Source: Oscillospiraceae bacterium (GTDB lineage Bacteria; Bacillota; Clostridia; UMGS1810). From it: DNA of 64,000 nt. Position 1 is the stretch's first letter, and every line of letters begins with the position of its first letter. Location: assembly GCA_015068975.1 (NCBI GenBank), contig SVJM01000001.1:113205-177204 (forward strand), given 5' to 3'. The notes under the pieces are model-generated. The model worked only from the letters and a program-made list of their open reading frames with translations. It was not told the origin of the DNA and did no database searches. This document shows positions 16,624-26,254 of the stretch, in pieces. Made by a program: the position numbers and the translations under genes.

Positions 16624-18888
16624 ATGAGCAAATTACTTGAAGGACTTAACGATAGACAAAAAGAAGCCGTAATCACCACCGAGGGACCCCTTCTTGTACT
16701 GGCAGGAGCCGGTAGTGGAAAAACTACTGTGCTTACAAGAAGAGTGGCATATATTCTGGAAAAGGGCCTTGCAAAGCCATGGGAAATACTTGCCATCACC
16801 TTTACAAACAAGGCTGCAAAGGAAATGGCAGAGAGAATAGAGCTTCTTGTGGGAGAGGGCGTTTCTTCACAGATGTGGGTAAAGACCTTTCACTCTGCAT
16901 GCCTTATGATATTAAGACGTGATATAGAAAAAATCGGCTACACATCAAACTTCAATATCTATGATACCAACGATCAGAAAAGACTTATCAAGGATTGTCT
17001 TAAAGAGCTTAATATGAATGAGGACAATTATCCCGTAAAGAGCCTTATGAATGCAATAAGCTCATCCAAGGACGAAATGATAGATCCTGAAAAGTATGCA
17101 AGACTTCACCCTGACTTCAGAGGAGAGAAGTATGCTTCTGTATACAGACTTTATCAGAAAAAGCTCAAAGAAGCCAATGCTATGGACTTTGACGATCTGA
17201 TTTTTAAGACAGTTGAGCTTTTTCGTGACAACCCTGATACCCTATCCTATTATCAGGAAAGATTCAAATACATACTTGTAGACGAGTATCAGGATACAAA
17301 CAATATGCAGTACGAGCTTGTGAGTATGCTTGGAAGAGTGAGAAGGAATGTGTGTGTTGTTGGTGACGATGACCAGAGTATTTATAAGTTCAGAGGTGCA
17401 AACATAAGAAATATCCTTGACTTCGAAAAGCAGTTTTCTGATGCAAAAAATATTAAGCTTGAGCAGAACTACCGTTCTACCCAAAACATCCTTTCTGCAG
17501 CAAATGCTGTAATTGCAAACAATATGGAAAGAAAGGAAAAACGTCTCTGGACAGACAAGGGCGATGGGGATAAGATAACTGTCAGAACCTGTGAAAATCA
17601 GATAGACGAAGCAATGTATATTGCAAGAGAAATTGATAAGCTTGTGTCTGAAGGGTACAAATACTCTGATATTGCTATCCTATATCGTACAAATGCCCAG
17701 ACCCGTGTATTTGAAGATAACTTAAGCTGTCCCTACAGAGTTCTTTCGGGACTTCGATTCTATGATACAAAGGAAATCAAGGATATCCTTGCATATTTAA
17801 GAGTAATCTACAATCCAAATGACGATATTAACTTAAAACGTATCATAAATGTGCCAAAACGTGGTATAGGACAGAGTACAATTGACAAAATCGATACTCT
17901 TGCATCCAGTGTGGGTAAGAGTATGTTTGATATAATCACTGATGAAAATTATCTTTCATCCCTTGGAAGATCTGCAAAAAATCTTACGGATTTCGTAAAT
18001 ATCATAAACAAGCTTCGTGAAAGCGTGGACAATGTAACTGTCACAGAGCTTATAGAGATGACCTATGCAGAAACAGGCTATATTTTAAGCCTTCTTGCAG
18101 AAAACTCTCCCGAAGCACGTGGCAGAATAGAAAACCTTGACGAATTCAAGTCAAAAGCCAAGGAATATGAGGACAATGTAGAAGGGGGAAGCTTCGCAGG
18201 ATTCTTAGACAACATTTCCCTTGTATCCGATGTGGACAACTACGATTCCGAACAGGATGCAATTGTCCTTATGACACTTCACTCTGCAAAGGGACTTGAA
18301 TTCCCTGTTGTATTTATGTGTGGCTTGGAGCAGGGACTTTTCCCAAGCTATCAGTCTATGGAATCAGACGAACAGCTTGAAGAAGAAAGACGTCTTTGCT
18401 ATGTGGGTATCACCAGAGCCAAGTCAAAGCTATATATCACATATGCCCTTCAGAGAATTATGTACGGCAAGACCGAAAGTAAGGTTATATCCGACTTTGT
18501 AAAGGAAATTCCAAAGGACTATGTGCACCGCATAGACGATGTGATAAGAAGACCACAGAGGGATAACTATTCCGCATTTTCATTTGACAATGATGACTTC
18601 GGAAGCTTCTCTTATGGCAGCGAAAAGGTGGGACTTGGAGGAAAGTCCTCTCTTATGTCAGATGCTATGGTTTCATCCATTATTTCTTCATCCACCTTCA
18701 AGGCGGCAGAAGCAACCAACGTGACAGAAACATACACAAAGGGCGAGAGAGTTTCCCATAAGAAATTCGGCGAAGGTATGATAGTTGGCGTTACCGATAT
18801 GGGCGGAGACTATCAGCTAGAAATCTCCTTTGACAATGTGGGCACAAGAACCCTTATGGCATCTTTTGCCAAATTAAAGAAATTGTAA
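16624..18888 (+). CDS. pcrA: ATP-dependent DNA helicase PcrA/UvrD
   Basis: A 754-residue superfamily 1A helicase. It has the Q motif 'LNDRQKEAV', motif I 'AGAGSGKT' (27-34), motif Ia 'AITFTNKAAKEM', motif II 'VDEYQDTN', motif III 'VVGDDDQSIYKFRGA', motif IV 'QNYRS', motif V 'TLHSAKGLEFPVVF' and motif VI 'EERRLCYVGITRAK'. The C-terminal 50 residues form the Tudor-like RNA polymerase interaction domain ('GERVSHKKFGEGMIVGV'). It unwinds DNA in excision repair and removes recombination and replication obstacles. The AGGAAGAG ribosome site overlaps the end of the FAH gene. Confidence 0.96.
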   Translation: MSKLLEGLNDRQKEAVITTEGPLLVLAGAGSGKTTVLTRRVAYILEKGLAKPWEILAITFTNKAAKEMAERIELLVGEGVSSQMWVKTFHSACLMILRRDIEKIGYTSNFNIYDTNDQKRLIKDCLKELNMNEDNYPVKSLMNAISSSKDEMIDPEKYARLHPDFRGEKYASVYRLYQKKLKEANAMDFDDLIFKTVELFRDNPDTLSYYQERFKYILVDEYQDTNNMQYELVSMLGRVRRNVCVVGDDDQSIYKFRGANIRNILDFEKQFSDAKNIKLEQNYRSTQNILSAANAVIANNMERKEKRLWTDKGDGDKITVRTCENQIDEAMYIAREIDKLVSEGYKYSDIAILYRTNAQTRVFEDNLSCPYRVLSGLRFYDTKEIKDILAYLRVIYNPNDDINLKRIINVPKRGIGQSTIDKIDTLASSVGKSMFDIITDENYLSSLGRSAKNLTDFVNIINKLRESVDNVTVTELIEMTYAETGYILSLLAENSPEARGRIENLDEFKSKAKEYEDNVEGGSFAGFLDNISLVSDVDNYDSEQDAIVLMTLHSAKGLEFPVVFMCGLEQGLFPSYQSMESDEQLEEERRLCYVGITRAKSKLYITYALQRIMYGKTESKVISDFVKEIPKDYVHRIDDVIRRPQRDNYSAFSFDNDDFGSFSYGSEKVGLGGKSSLMSDAMVSSIISSSTFKAAEATNVTETYTKGERVSHKKFGEGMIVGVTDMGGDYQLEISFDNVGTRTLMASFAKLKKL

Positions 18889-18941
18889 AAATCCTACGCA
18901 ATTTGAAATGACGGCAGATTAAAAAATAAAGGAAGATATCT

Positions 18942-19685
18942 ATGAGAGAATATTTTGACTTTGCCTATGTATATGACAAGCTGACGGAAAATGTGAATTA
19001 TTCCCACCTTGCCGACTACATAGAAAAAATATTTAAAAAATATTTTGATAACAAGCCTGAGCTTATACTGGATCTTGCCTGTGGTACGGGAAGTATGGCA
19101 AATATACTTTCTGACCGAGGTTATGATATGATAGGGGTAGATTCATCCTATGATATGCTTAACGTTGCTATGGAAAAGAGAGGGGACAGAAATATCCTCT
19201 ATCTCAATCAGGATGCAGGTGAATTTGAGCTTTATGGTACAGTGGATGCTATTGTGTGCCTTCAGGACAGTATAAACTATATTACCGATGAAGACAGTAT
19301 CGACGGGCTTTTCTGGGGTGCGGACAACTATCTTAATCCGGGCGGACTGTTTATTTTTGATGCAAATACTCTTTATAAATTCGAAAATGTGCTTTCGAAT
19401 AATACCCTCACATATGACGATGATGAGATTTTTTATTCATGGGAAAATGAATATATCCCCGAAGATAGCCTTCACAATATGTATCTTACCTTTTTTGTAA
19501 AAGAAGATGATGTGTACCACAGATTTGATGAGCATCATGTACAGAGATATTATTCGGAGGAATTTCTGGACAGATATATACACAAATACGGATTTGAAAA
19601 GCTGGGTGTGTTCGCAGAAAGAACCTTTGAAAAACCTCATAAATCAAGTGAGAGAATATTTTATATTTTGCGAAAAAATGTTTGA
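18942..19685 (+). CDS. Class I SAM-dependent methyltransferase
   Basis: A 247-residue Rossmann-type methyltransferase. Motif I is '[15 protein letters not shown]', motif II 'GVDSSYDML', motif III '[12 protein letters not shown]' and the post-motif is '[13 protein letters not shown]'. The C-terminal half adds a beta-rich cap, as in YjjT/YitT-neighbour methyltransferases of Clostridia. The substrate is unknown. An AAAGGAAG ribosome site precedes the ATG. The stop codon lies inside the cold-shock promoter. Confidence 0.85.
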   Translation: MREYFDFAYVYDKLTENVNYSHLADYIEKIFKKYFDNKPELILDLACGTGSMANILSDRGYDMIGVDSSYDMLNVAMEKRGDRNILYLNQDAGEFELYGTVDAIVCLQDSINYITDEDSIDGLFWGADNYLNPGGLFIFDANTLYKFENVLSNNTLTYDDDEIFYSWENEYIPEDSLHNMYLTFFVKEDDVYHRFDEHHVQRYYSEEFLDRYIHKYGFEKLGVFAERTFEKPHKSSERIFYILRKNV

Positions 19686-19710
19686 CTTTTAAATACATCT
19701 GTGTTACACT
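19682..19710 (+). promoter_or_regulatory. Cold-shock gene promoter
   Basis: TTGACT (19682-19687), a 17-nt spacer and TACACT (19705-19710). The -35 overlaps the methyltransferase stop codon. Confidence 0.65.
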
Positions 19711-19762
19711 ATGTTTGAGTATATACATACTCACTCTCATATTTTTTAGGAGGTACAGTTTC

Positions 19763-19966
19763 ATGCAGAAAGGTACAGTTAAATGGTTCAATGCTGAAAA
19801 AGGCTATGGCTTCATTGAATGTGAAGAAGGCGGCGATGTATTCGTACATTTTTCAGCTATCTCAATGGACGGCTACAAGTCACTTGCAGAAGGTGACAAG
19901 GTAGAATTTGAAGTTATCGAAGGAAATAAAGGCCCACAGGCTGCTAATGTAGTTAAAGTTGACTAA
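19763..19966 (+). CDS. Cold-shock protein (CspA family)
   Basis: This 67-residue protein is a single cold-shock domain with RNP1 'KGYGFIE' and RNP2 'DVFVHFSAI'. It begins [18 protein letters not shown] and has normal length. It is an RNA chaperone that melts mRNA structure. The ATG at 19763 follows AGGAGG; longer in-frame readings from 19682 are promoter and leader DNA. It has its own promoter and terminator, so it is monocistronic. Confidence 0.95.
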   Translation: MQKGTVKWFNAEKGYGFIECEEGGDVFVHFSAISMDGYKSLAEGDKVEFEVIEGNKGPQAANVVKVD

Positions 19967-20030
19967 TCATTCTATATAGGATTTTAGTATAAATAACGCA
20001 ATATTTATAGCTCGATAATTACAAACTTAA

Positions 20031-20058
20031 GAACCCCCAATGTGAATTGGGGGTTTTT
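20031..20058 (+). terminator. Rho-independent terminator after csp
   Basis: The stem AACCCCCAA / TTGGGGGTT with a six-base loop is followed by TTT. Confidence 0.85.
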
Positions 20059-20082
20059 AGTTCAAAAAAGGGGTTAAATAAA

Positions 20083-20949
20083 TTGAAAAAAGATTTGATT
20101 GCAAGTATAAAACAATTATATCCCGGATTTTCCAAGGGACAGAAGCTTATCTCCGATTATATTGTGAACAATTACGAAAAAGCGGCTTTTATGACTGCGG
20201 CGAAGCTTGGAAAAGAAGTAAATGTAAGTGAATCCACTGTTGTAAGGTTTGCCACAGAGCTTGGATTTGAAGGTTATCCCGGTCTTCAGAAGGCTATGCA
20301 GGAAGAAATCCGCACACGTCTTACCTCTGTGCAGAGGATGAAGATTATATCAGACAAAATGTCTGACAAGGATATACTAAAAACTGTGCTTATGTCAGAT
20401 ATAGACAAGCTTACAAAGACTCTTTCTGAGATAAAGGAAGAGGATTTCCTTGGCGCAGTAGATACTATTCTCAATTCAAAAAGGATATATATTCTTGGCG
20501 CAAGAAGCTGTTATTCTCTTGCAAACTTCCTTGAATTTTACTTAAACCATATCTGTGACAATGTAAAGAAAGTAAGCACCACCTCTGCAAGCGAGACCTT
20601 TGAGCAGATGTACAGAGTGGGCAAGGATGATGTGGTCATTGGCATAAGCTATCCAAGATATTCAAAGAGAACAATCAATGCTCTTAAATTTGCATCAGAC
20701 AGAGGAGCAAGGATAGTGGCTATTACAGACAGTGCACTATCTCCTATTGCAGAGTATGCCACATATGTGCTTACAGCGAGAAACGATATGTCCACCTTTG
20801 TTGACTCTCTTGTGGCACCCCTTAGTGTGATAAATGCCCTTATAGTAGCTCTTGTTATGAAGAGAAAAGACGAAGTGGCGAGAAACTACGAAGAGCTTGA
20901 AGATATCTGGGACGAATATGATGTATATGAGAAAAACTCCGACGAATGA
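20083..20949 (+). CDS. MurR/RpiR family transcriptional regulator
   Basis: A 288-residue protein with an N-terminal RpiR HTH ('MTAAKLGKEVNVSESTVVRFATELGFEGYPGLQ') and a C-terminal SIS phosphosugar-binding domain ('RIYILGARSCYSLANFLEFYL', 'DVVIGISYPRYSKRTINALKFASDRGARIVAIT'). Such proteins regulate sugar or amino-sugar genes in response to a phosphosugar. I place the start at the TTG at 20083 because AAGGGG lies nine bases upstream; extending to 20047 would run into the csp terminator. It is followed closely by the flavoprotein gene. Confidence 0.88.
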   Translation: MKKDLIASIKQLYPGFSKGQKLISDYIVNNYEKAAFMTAAKLGKEVNVSESTVVRFATELGFEGYPGLQKAMQEEIRTRLTSVQRMKIISDKMSDKDILKTVLMSDIDKLTKTLSEIKEEDFLGAVDTILNSKRIYILGARSCYSLANFLEFYLNHICDNVKKVSTTSASETFEQMYRVGKDDVVIGISYPRYSKRTINALKFASDRGARIVAITDSALSPIAEYATYVLTARNDMSTFVDSLVAPLSVINALIVALVMKRKDEVARNYEELEDIWDEYDVYEKNSDE

Positions 20950-20960
20950 GGGGTATCTGA

Positions 20961-22181
20961 ATGAGTGATATTATAGGTGTAATAGGCGGCGGACCTGCAG
21001 GGATGATAGCATCCATGACTGCCGCAAACAGAGGAAAAAAAGTAGTTCTTATAGAGAAAAATCCTATGCTTGGCAAGAAGCTTCTCATCACCGGTAAAGG
21101 CAGATGCAATATTACAAACAGTGCCGACACAGAAGAATTTATAAAGAGTGTACCTGTGAATCCCACTTTTTTATACAGTGCTTTTTACAGCTTCACAAAC
21201 GATGATATAGTAAATCTCTTAAGAGACTATGGTGTGGAGACAAAGGTAGAAAGAGGGGGAAGGATTTTTCCTTCAAGTGACAAATCAAGAGATGTAAGAG
21301 ACGCACTTAAGAAGGCTGTGGAAGATTCCGGTGTGAAGGTATACAATGGCGAAGTTAAAGCCATAGAAAGAAAAGAGGACAATTTTAAGATAATCCTTTC
21401 TTCAAACAAATCCCTCACAGTAAATAAGGTGATTATTGCCACAGGGGGTATGAGCTATCCTCTTACGGGCTCTACAGGTGACGGGTATAAGTTTTCTAAG
21501 AATATGGGACATACCATAACAGAGCTTAAGCCTTCTCTTGTACCACTGGAAATAAAAGAAAAGGAGTATCTTTCTCTTCAGGGACTTTCTCTTAAAAATA
21601 TAGAAATAACAGTTGAGAGAAACGGCAAAAAAATCTATACCGATTTCGGAGAAATGCTGTTTACACATTTCGGTGTATCGGGACCGGTGATGCTTTCTGC
21701 AAGCTCACACATAAGAGATGTAAAAAATGATAATATAAAGATAAATATAGATCTTAAGCCTGCACTGGATGATACAACTCTTGACAAAAGGATCTTAAGA
21801 GATTTTGAAGAAACAAAAAACAAGGACCTTATAAATGCTCTTGATAAGCTTCTCCCTAAGATGATCATCCCTCACGTGATAGATAAGGCAAAGATCAACC
21901 CCAGAAAAAAGGTCAACGAAGTCACAAAGGAAGAAAGACATAGCCTTGTGTCAGCAGTTAAATGCTTTGATGTGACAGTTAAAGGATTCAGACCCTTAAG
22001 CGAAGCTATCATAACTTCGGGAGGAGTGAATGTGAAGGAGATAAACCCTTCCACAATGGAATCAAAGATAGTACCGGGGTTGTATTTTGCAGGGGAGATA
22101 ATAGATGTGGATGCATATACGGGTGGATACAATCTTCAGATAGCATATTCCACAGGATACCTTGCAGGTGCAAATGTATAA
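20961..22181 (+). CDS. HI0933/YhiN-family FAD-binding oxidoreductase
   Basis: A 406-residue flavoprotein of the 'aminoacetone oxidase family'. The N-terminal FAD site is 'IGVIGGGPAGMIASMTAA', followed by 'GKKLLITGKGRCNITN', which is characteristic of the HI0933 family, then 'VIIATGGMSYPLTGSTGDGY' and a C-terminal 'GLYFAGEIIDVDAYTGGYNLQIAYSTG'. The reaction is not established for most members. The start follows GAGGGGT. It is eleven bases after the rpiR gene and heads the cmk-plsC-ispH cluster, an order seen in other Clostridia. Confidence 0.92.
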   Translation: MSDIIGVIGGGPAGMIASMTAANRGKKVVLIEKNPMLGKKLLITGKGRCNITNSADTEEFIKSVPVNPTFLYSAFYSFTNDDIVNLLRDYGVETKVERGGRIFPSSDKSRDVRDALKKAVEDSGVKVYNGEVKAIERKEDNFKIILSSNKSLTVNKVIIATGGMSYPLTGSTGDGYKFSKNMGHTITELKPSLVPLEIKEKEYLSLQGLSLKNIEITVERNGKKIYTDFGEMLFTHFGVSGPVMLSASSHIRDVKNDNIKINIDLKPALDDTTLDKRILRDFEETKNKDLINALDKLLPKMIIPHVIDKAKINPRKKVNEVTKEERHSLVSAVKCFDVTVKGFRPLSEAIITSGGVNVKEINPSTMESKIVPGLYFAGEIIDVDAYTGGYNLQIAYSTGYLAGANV

Positions 22182-22231
22182 AATGCTCATTCTTTGGCAT
22201 ATAATTTATATACCGAAGGGAAGTGTTTTAT

Positions 22232-22690
22232 GTGAAAAGGTTTATATACAAAATATTTACAAAAAGGGAGAAAGGGTATTATTTTCTCCTTTTTTTCATT
22301 TTTGTCACAATGGTAGTATCTCAGATTCTTATGCGAAAAGACGGTATGATGGAGTATTTCAGTGCCATAGAGACCTTCGAGGGAGAGTTTATCAGTGACG
22401 AAGAGATGTTTAACAAGGAAGAGATTGTAGTTGAATACAAAGGAGACCTTCCTGAGCCCCTTCCCGAAATATACTTAAACGGAGAAAGGGTGGGATTTCT
22501 TGACCAAAAAAGAAAGCCTGTTATCATAGAAACCGACTCGGTGCTGGAGATATTTTTTGAGGGAGATATCAGTGGTGCAAGTATAGATGTGAAATATGAT
22601 GATAAAGAAATCACAAATTATGTGAAGGGATATCCTGTGGATCTTCACAGAGGATACAATATAGTGGCAAGATTTTCATTTTTGTCATAA
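22232..22690 (+). CDS. Small membrane-anchored hypothetical protein
   Basis: This roughly 152-residue protein has one membrane helix near the N-terminus (about residues 16-34, 'YYFLLFFIFVTMVVSQI') and an extracytoplasmic part of about 115 residues with alternating charged and beta-type segments ('EIYLNGERVGFLDQ', 'VLEIFFEGDISGASIDVKYDD'). The start is a GTG at 22232 or 22223; AAGGG at 22216-22220 favours 22232. I do not recognise a family. Its position between the HI0933-type gene and cmk suggests a conserved cluster member. Confidence 0.7.
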   Translation: MKRFIYKIFTKREKGYYFLLFFIFVTMVVSQILMRKDGMMEYFSAIETFEGEFISDEEMFNKEEIVVEYKGDLPEPLPEIYLNGERVGFLDQKRKPVIIETDSVLEIFFEGDISGASIDVKYDDKEITNYVKGYPVDLHRGYNIVARFSFLS

Positions 22691-22706
22691 AAATTTCAAA
22701 AAACTA

Positions 22707-22735
22707 TTGTTTATTTTGTGTAAATATTGTATAAT
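22707..22735 (+). promoter_or_regulatory. cmk promoter
   Basis: TTGTTT (22707-22712), a 17-nt spacer and TATAAT (22730-22735), 32 nt before the cmk start. Confidence 0.6.
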
Positions 22736-22766
22736 GTCGGTGTATGTCGGATTAACGGAGGACGAA

Positions 22767-23447
22767 ATGAGTTTCAGAAAAGTAGCTATTGACGGCCCTG
22801 CAGGAGCAGGCAAAAGTACAATTTCAAGAGCAGTTGCCGAAGAGCTGGGTTATGTATACATTGACACAGGTGCAATGTACAGAGCCTGTGCGCTAAAAAT
22901 GCTGCGAAAAGAAATAGATATAAGCGGCGATGTTAATTCTGTTATAAAGGCGATGAACAGTACAGAAATAGAGATTGCTCACGGAGAAAATGGTCAGATT
23001 GTGTATCTTGATGGCGAAGATGTGACAGGCAAAATCCGTACAGCAGAAGTATCCAAGGGTGCTTCGGATATTGCGAAGATACCTGAGGTAAGGCTCAAGC
23101 TTGTGGACATCCAGAGAGCTCTAGCACAAAAATGCAACTGTATTATGGACGGAAGAGATATAGGCACATATGTGCTTCCTGATGCAGATGTGAAGATATT
23201 TCTCACTGCTTCTGTGGAAGAAAGAGCCAAAAGAAGATATGCAGAGCTTGTAGAAAAGGGTGTCAAGACCACTCCTGAAGAGGTGCTCTCTGATATGAAA
23301 AAGAGAGATGCCAATGATTCGGGCAGAGAATTTGCACCACTCAAGCAGGCAGAGGATTCTGTATTGGTAGATACAACAGGCAATACACTTGAAAAGTCTG
23401 TAGAGCTTCTTAAGGATATAATCATAAAAAATCTAAACGAAATATAG
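22767..23447 (+). CDS. cmk: (d)CMP kinase
   Basis: A 226-residue P-loop kinase that phosphorylates CMP and dCMP with ATP. The P-loop is 'IDGPAGAGKSTISRA' and the CMP-binding part is 'YIDTGAMYRA'; 'IMDGRDIGTYVLPDADVKIFLTAS' and 'DANDSGREFAPLKQA' are family signatures. I chose the ATG at 22767 (MSFRKVAIDGP), with GGAGG upstream; the longer frame back to 22707 runs through the promoter. It is eleven bases ahead of plsC. Confidence 0.95.
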   Translation: MSFRKVAIDGPAGAGKSTISRAVAEELGYVYIDTGAMYRACALKMLRKEIDISGDVNSVIKAMNSTEIEIAHGENGQIVYLDGEDVTGKIRTAEVSKGASDIAKIPEVRLKLVDIQRALAQKCNCIMDGRDIGTYVLPDADVKIFLTASVEERAKRRYAELVEKGVKTTPEEVLSDMKKRDANDSGREFAPLKQAEDSVLVDTTGNTLEKSVELLKDIIIKNLNEI

Positions 23448-23458
23448 AGGATAAAACC

Positions 23459-24040
23459 ATGTTTTATAAAACTGTAAAAGCATTGGTAAAGGGATTTCTC
23501 AGGGTGTTCTTCAGAGTGGAAGTCATCGGAGAAAGCAATATACCAAAGGACAATTCGTGTCTTATATGCGCAAATCACTCAAGCAACTGGGATCCGGTTT
23601 TTCTTGTGGCATTTACCAAGAGAAAGATCAACTTCATGGCAAAGGCAGAGGTATTCAAGATTCCTGTACTTAAGTGGATACTTTTAAAATTCGGTGCATT
23701 TCCCGTACAGAGAGGCAAGGCAGATATCGGAGCCGTGAAGAAATCTATGGGAATACTCAACTCAGGAGAAGTGCTTGGGATGTTTCCTACCGGCACAAGA
23801 AATTCTGATGAAGAGTCAGCAGAAGTAAAGTCAGGTGCGGCACTTATCGCTACAAGATGCGGTACAACCGTGCTTCCTGTATACATAAAAGCAAATAAAT
23901 TTGTGATATTTTCCAAGGTGAAGATCATATACGGAGCGCCTTTGGATATGTCAGATTATAAGGGTAAAAAGCCCGATCAGGAAGAGCTTAAGGATATAGC
24001 AAATAATATATACAAAAATATAATTGAGCTTTCAAAATAA
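23459..24040 (+). CDS. plsC: 1-acyl-sn-glycerol-3-phosphate acyltransferase, PlsC type
   Basis: A 193-residue membrane-associated acyltransferase that makes phosphatidic acid for phospholipid synthesis. Motif I is 'NHSSNWDPVF' (HX4D), with 'FGAFPVQRG' as motif II. Motif III reads 'FPTGTRN' where 'FPEGTR' is usual, so the substrate-binding Glu is replaced by Thr. The cmk-plsC-ispH order is common in Clostridia, which supports the assignment despite this change. The stop is 14 bases before ispH. Confidence 0.88.
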   Translation: MFYKTVKALVKGFLRVFFRVEVIGESNIPKDNSCLICANHSSNWDPVFLVAFTKRKINFMAKAEVFKIPVLKWILLKFGAFPVQRGKADIGAVKKSMGILNSGEVLGMFPTGTRNSDEESAEVKSGAALIATRCGTTVLPVYIKANKFVIFSKVKIIYGAPLDMSDYKGKKPDQEELKDIANNIYKNIIELSK

Positions 24041-24054
24041 TGGGAGTTTAGTTT

Positions 24055-26193
24055 ATGGAAATAATACTTACAAAAAATGCAGGGTTCTGTTTCGGAGTGG
24101 AGAGAGCGGTAAGTGCTCTCCGTGAGAAAAAAGACGACGAAAAGATTGTCACATTAGGACCTATCATTCACAATCAGTCTGTAGTGGACGAGCTTAAAGG
24201 TAAGGGAATAGACATTATAGAGAATGTTTCTGATGCACCGGAGGGATATACTGTTGCCATACGTGCTCACGGTGTGCCGAAAAGCGTCATAAATGAAATG
24301 GAAGAAAAGGGTATTCCATATATCGATCTCACCTGTCCTTTTGTGAAGAAAAATCACCAGATTGTAGAGAGAGAATACAACAACGGATACAGAATAGTTA
24401 TCGCAGGAGACAAAAATCATCCTGAGATAATCGGTATCAACGGCTGGTGCGAAAATACTGCCCTTATGGCAACTGACACAAAGGAGCTTGAAGGCAAAAT
24501 TTCCCCCGATGACAAGGTTTGTCTGGTGGCTCAGACCACACTTGACAGAGAAACTTTTGAAAATATAAAAAATTTTATAAAAAAATGTTGCAAAAAGGTA
24601 CTGATATTTGATACAATATGTAGTGCGACGGCACAAAGGCAGGATGAATCTGCCATGATCGCAAAGAAGGCAGACTATATGTTTGTAATCGGAGCAGGTC
24701 ACAGTGCCAATTCAAATAAACTAAGTGCAATATGCAAGAAGTATTGTGCCAACGTTTATCAGATTGCTTGTTTTGAGGATATTCCTCAAGATATAGATAT
24801 TCCCAAAAATTCTATTGTGGGAATCACGGCAGGGGCTTCAACACCGCCGTGGATGATTAAGGAGGTTATAGGCAAAATGGAAGAAATGCTTAAAGATGGC
24901 GAAATGAGTTTCGCCCAAGCACTGGAAGAACATGAAAGGGAAAAAGCTTTGGTAACCCTTAAGACAGGTGACATTGTCAAGGGTACTGTAATGAGCGTCG
25001 AAGCAAATGGTGTCAGCGTTAATTTGGGTTACAAGTCAGACGGATTTATTCCGGCAGGCGAATTTGTAGACGATCCTGACGCAGACTTAAAGAGTTTAAT
25101 AAATGTTGGGGATGTTGTTGAAGTATTCGTTGTAAGAGTAAATGACGTTGACGGCGAAGTTACTCTTTCAAAGAAAAAACTTGACTCCATTGCAGGAGCA
25201 AGAAAGCTTGAAGAAGCTTACGAAAGCAAGGAAATCCTTGAAGGAAAGATCATTGAAGTTGTAAACGGTGGCGTTCTCGCAAGTGTACTGGGAGCAAGAG
25301 TATTTATCCCTGCAAAGCTTGCAAGTGACAGATATGTTGAAGATCTTAACTCACTTATGGGACTTACAGTATCTTTCAGAATCATTGAAATTTCCAAGAG
25401 ACGTGGCAGAAACAAGCTCGTTGGTTCTGTAAAGGAAGTTATCAAAGAACAGAAGGCTAAGCTTTCTGAAGCATTCTGGGCAGAAGCAGAAGTTGGCAAG
25501 AAGTACTCAGGTGTGGTTAAATCAATCACAAACTTCGGTGCATTTGTTGACATCGGCGGTGTAGAAGGCTTGGTACATATCTCCGAGCTTTCATGGTCAA
25601 GAATCAAACATCCTTCTGAAATTGTTAAAGAAGGCGATGCTGTAGAAGTATACATCATCGAAATGGATAAAGAAAAAGGCAAAATCTCATTGGGATACAA
25701 GAGAACAGAGGACAATCCTTGGGAAAAGGTAAAAGCTGAAATCGAAATCGGCAAGGATATCCCATGTAAGGTTGTAAGAATCGTACCATTTGGTGCATTC
25801 GCTGAAATCTTCCCTGGAGTTGACGGTCTTATCCACATTTCTCAGGTTGCAAACAAGAGAATCGGTAAGGTAGAAGACGAACTTACAGTTGGTCAGCACG
25901 TTACTGCAAGAGTTGTTGAGCTTGATCTTGAAAACAAGAAGATTGGTCTCTCAATCAGAGCAATCATCGAAGAAGAAGAAAAAGCAAATGCTCCTGAAGA
26001 AGTAGCAGAAGAAGCAACTGAAGAAGTTGTAGAAGCTACAGAAGAAGCAACTGAAGAAGTTGTAGAAGTAGCAGAAGAAGCAACTGAAGAAGTTGTAGAA
26101 ACTGCAGAAGAAGCAACTGAAGAAGTTGTAGAAGTTGTAGAAGAAGCTGCAGAAGAAGTTGTTGAAGCAGCAGAAGAAACAACTGAAGAATAA
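24055..26193 (+). CDS. ispH: Fused IspH (HMBPP reductase) and ribosomal protein S1-type protein
   Basis: This 712-residue protein joins two functions. Residues 1-285 are IspH, the last step of the MEP isoprenoid pathway, with [4Fe-4S] ligands C12, C94 and C189 ('[11 protein letters not shown]', 'LTCPFVKK', '[10 protein letters not shown]'). Four S1 RNA-binding domains follow at about 304-375, 393-460, 482-550 and 567-636 ('[34 protein letters not shown]' region). A 65-residue tail of near-perfect acidic repeats (EEATEEVVE) ends the protein. The fusion is known in Clostridia. A GGGAGTT ribosome site precedes the ATG. The acidic tail is unusually repetitive and prone to length change. Confidence 0.95.
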   Translation: MEIILTKNAGFCFGVERAVSALREKKDDEKIVTLGPIIHNQSVVDELKGKGIDIIENVSDAPEGYTVAIRAHGVPKSVINEMEEKGIPYIDLTCPFVKKNHQIVEREYNNGYRIVIAGDKNHPEIIGINGWCENTALMATDTKELEGKISPDDKVCLVAQTTLDRETFENIKNFIKKCCKKVLIFDTICSATAQRQDESAMIAKKADYMFVIGAGHSANSNKLSAICKKYCANVYQIACFEDIPQDIDIPKNSIVGITAGASTPPWMIKEVIGKMEEMLKDGEMSFAQALEEHEREKALVTLKTGDIVKGTVMSVEANGVSVNLGYKSDGFIPAGEFVDDPDADLKSLINVGDVVEVFVVRVNDVDGEVTLSKKKLDSIAGARKLEEAYESKEILEGKIIEVVNGGVLASVLGARVFIPAKLASDRYVEDLNSLMGLTVSFRIIEISKRRGRNKLVGSVKEVIKEQKAKLSEAFWAEAEVGKKYSGVVKSITNFGAFVDIGGVEGLVHISELSWSRIKHPSEIVKEGDAVEVYIIEMDKEKGKISLGYKRTEDNPWEKVKAEIEIGKDIPCKVVRIVPFGAFAEIFPGVDGLIHISQVANKRIGKVEDELTVGQHVTARVVELDLENKKIGLSIRAIIEEEEKANAPEEVAEEATEEVVEATEEATEEVVEVAEEATEEVVETAEEATEEVVEVVEEAAEEVVEAAEETTEE

Positions 26194-26203
26194 AGACAAT
26201 CAG

Positions 26204-26241
26204 AAAGGATGTAAAATATGATTATTTTACATCCTTTTTTG
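26204..26241 (+). terminator. Rho-independent terminator
   Basis: A 15-bp stem (AAAGGATGTAAAATA with its complement) and six T. The T tract runs straight into the ribosome site of the next gene. Confidence 0.85.
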
Positions 26242-26254
26242 GAGGAAAAAGAAT

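Noticed and set aside
19686..19762. Upstream extension of the cold-shock protein
   Set aside because: The region contains the -10 box and leader; the ATG at 19763 with AGGAGG gives the normal 67-residue protein.
25951..26199. Reverse-strand Phe/Cys/Asn-rich frame
   Set aside because: It is the complement of the acidic repeats of the IspH-S1 protein; the composition follows from the repeats.
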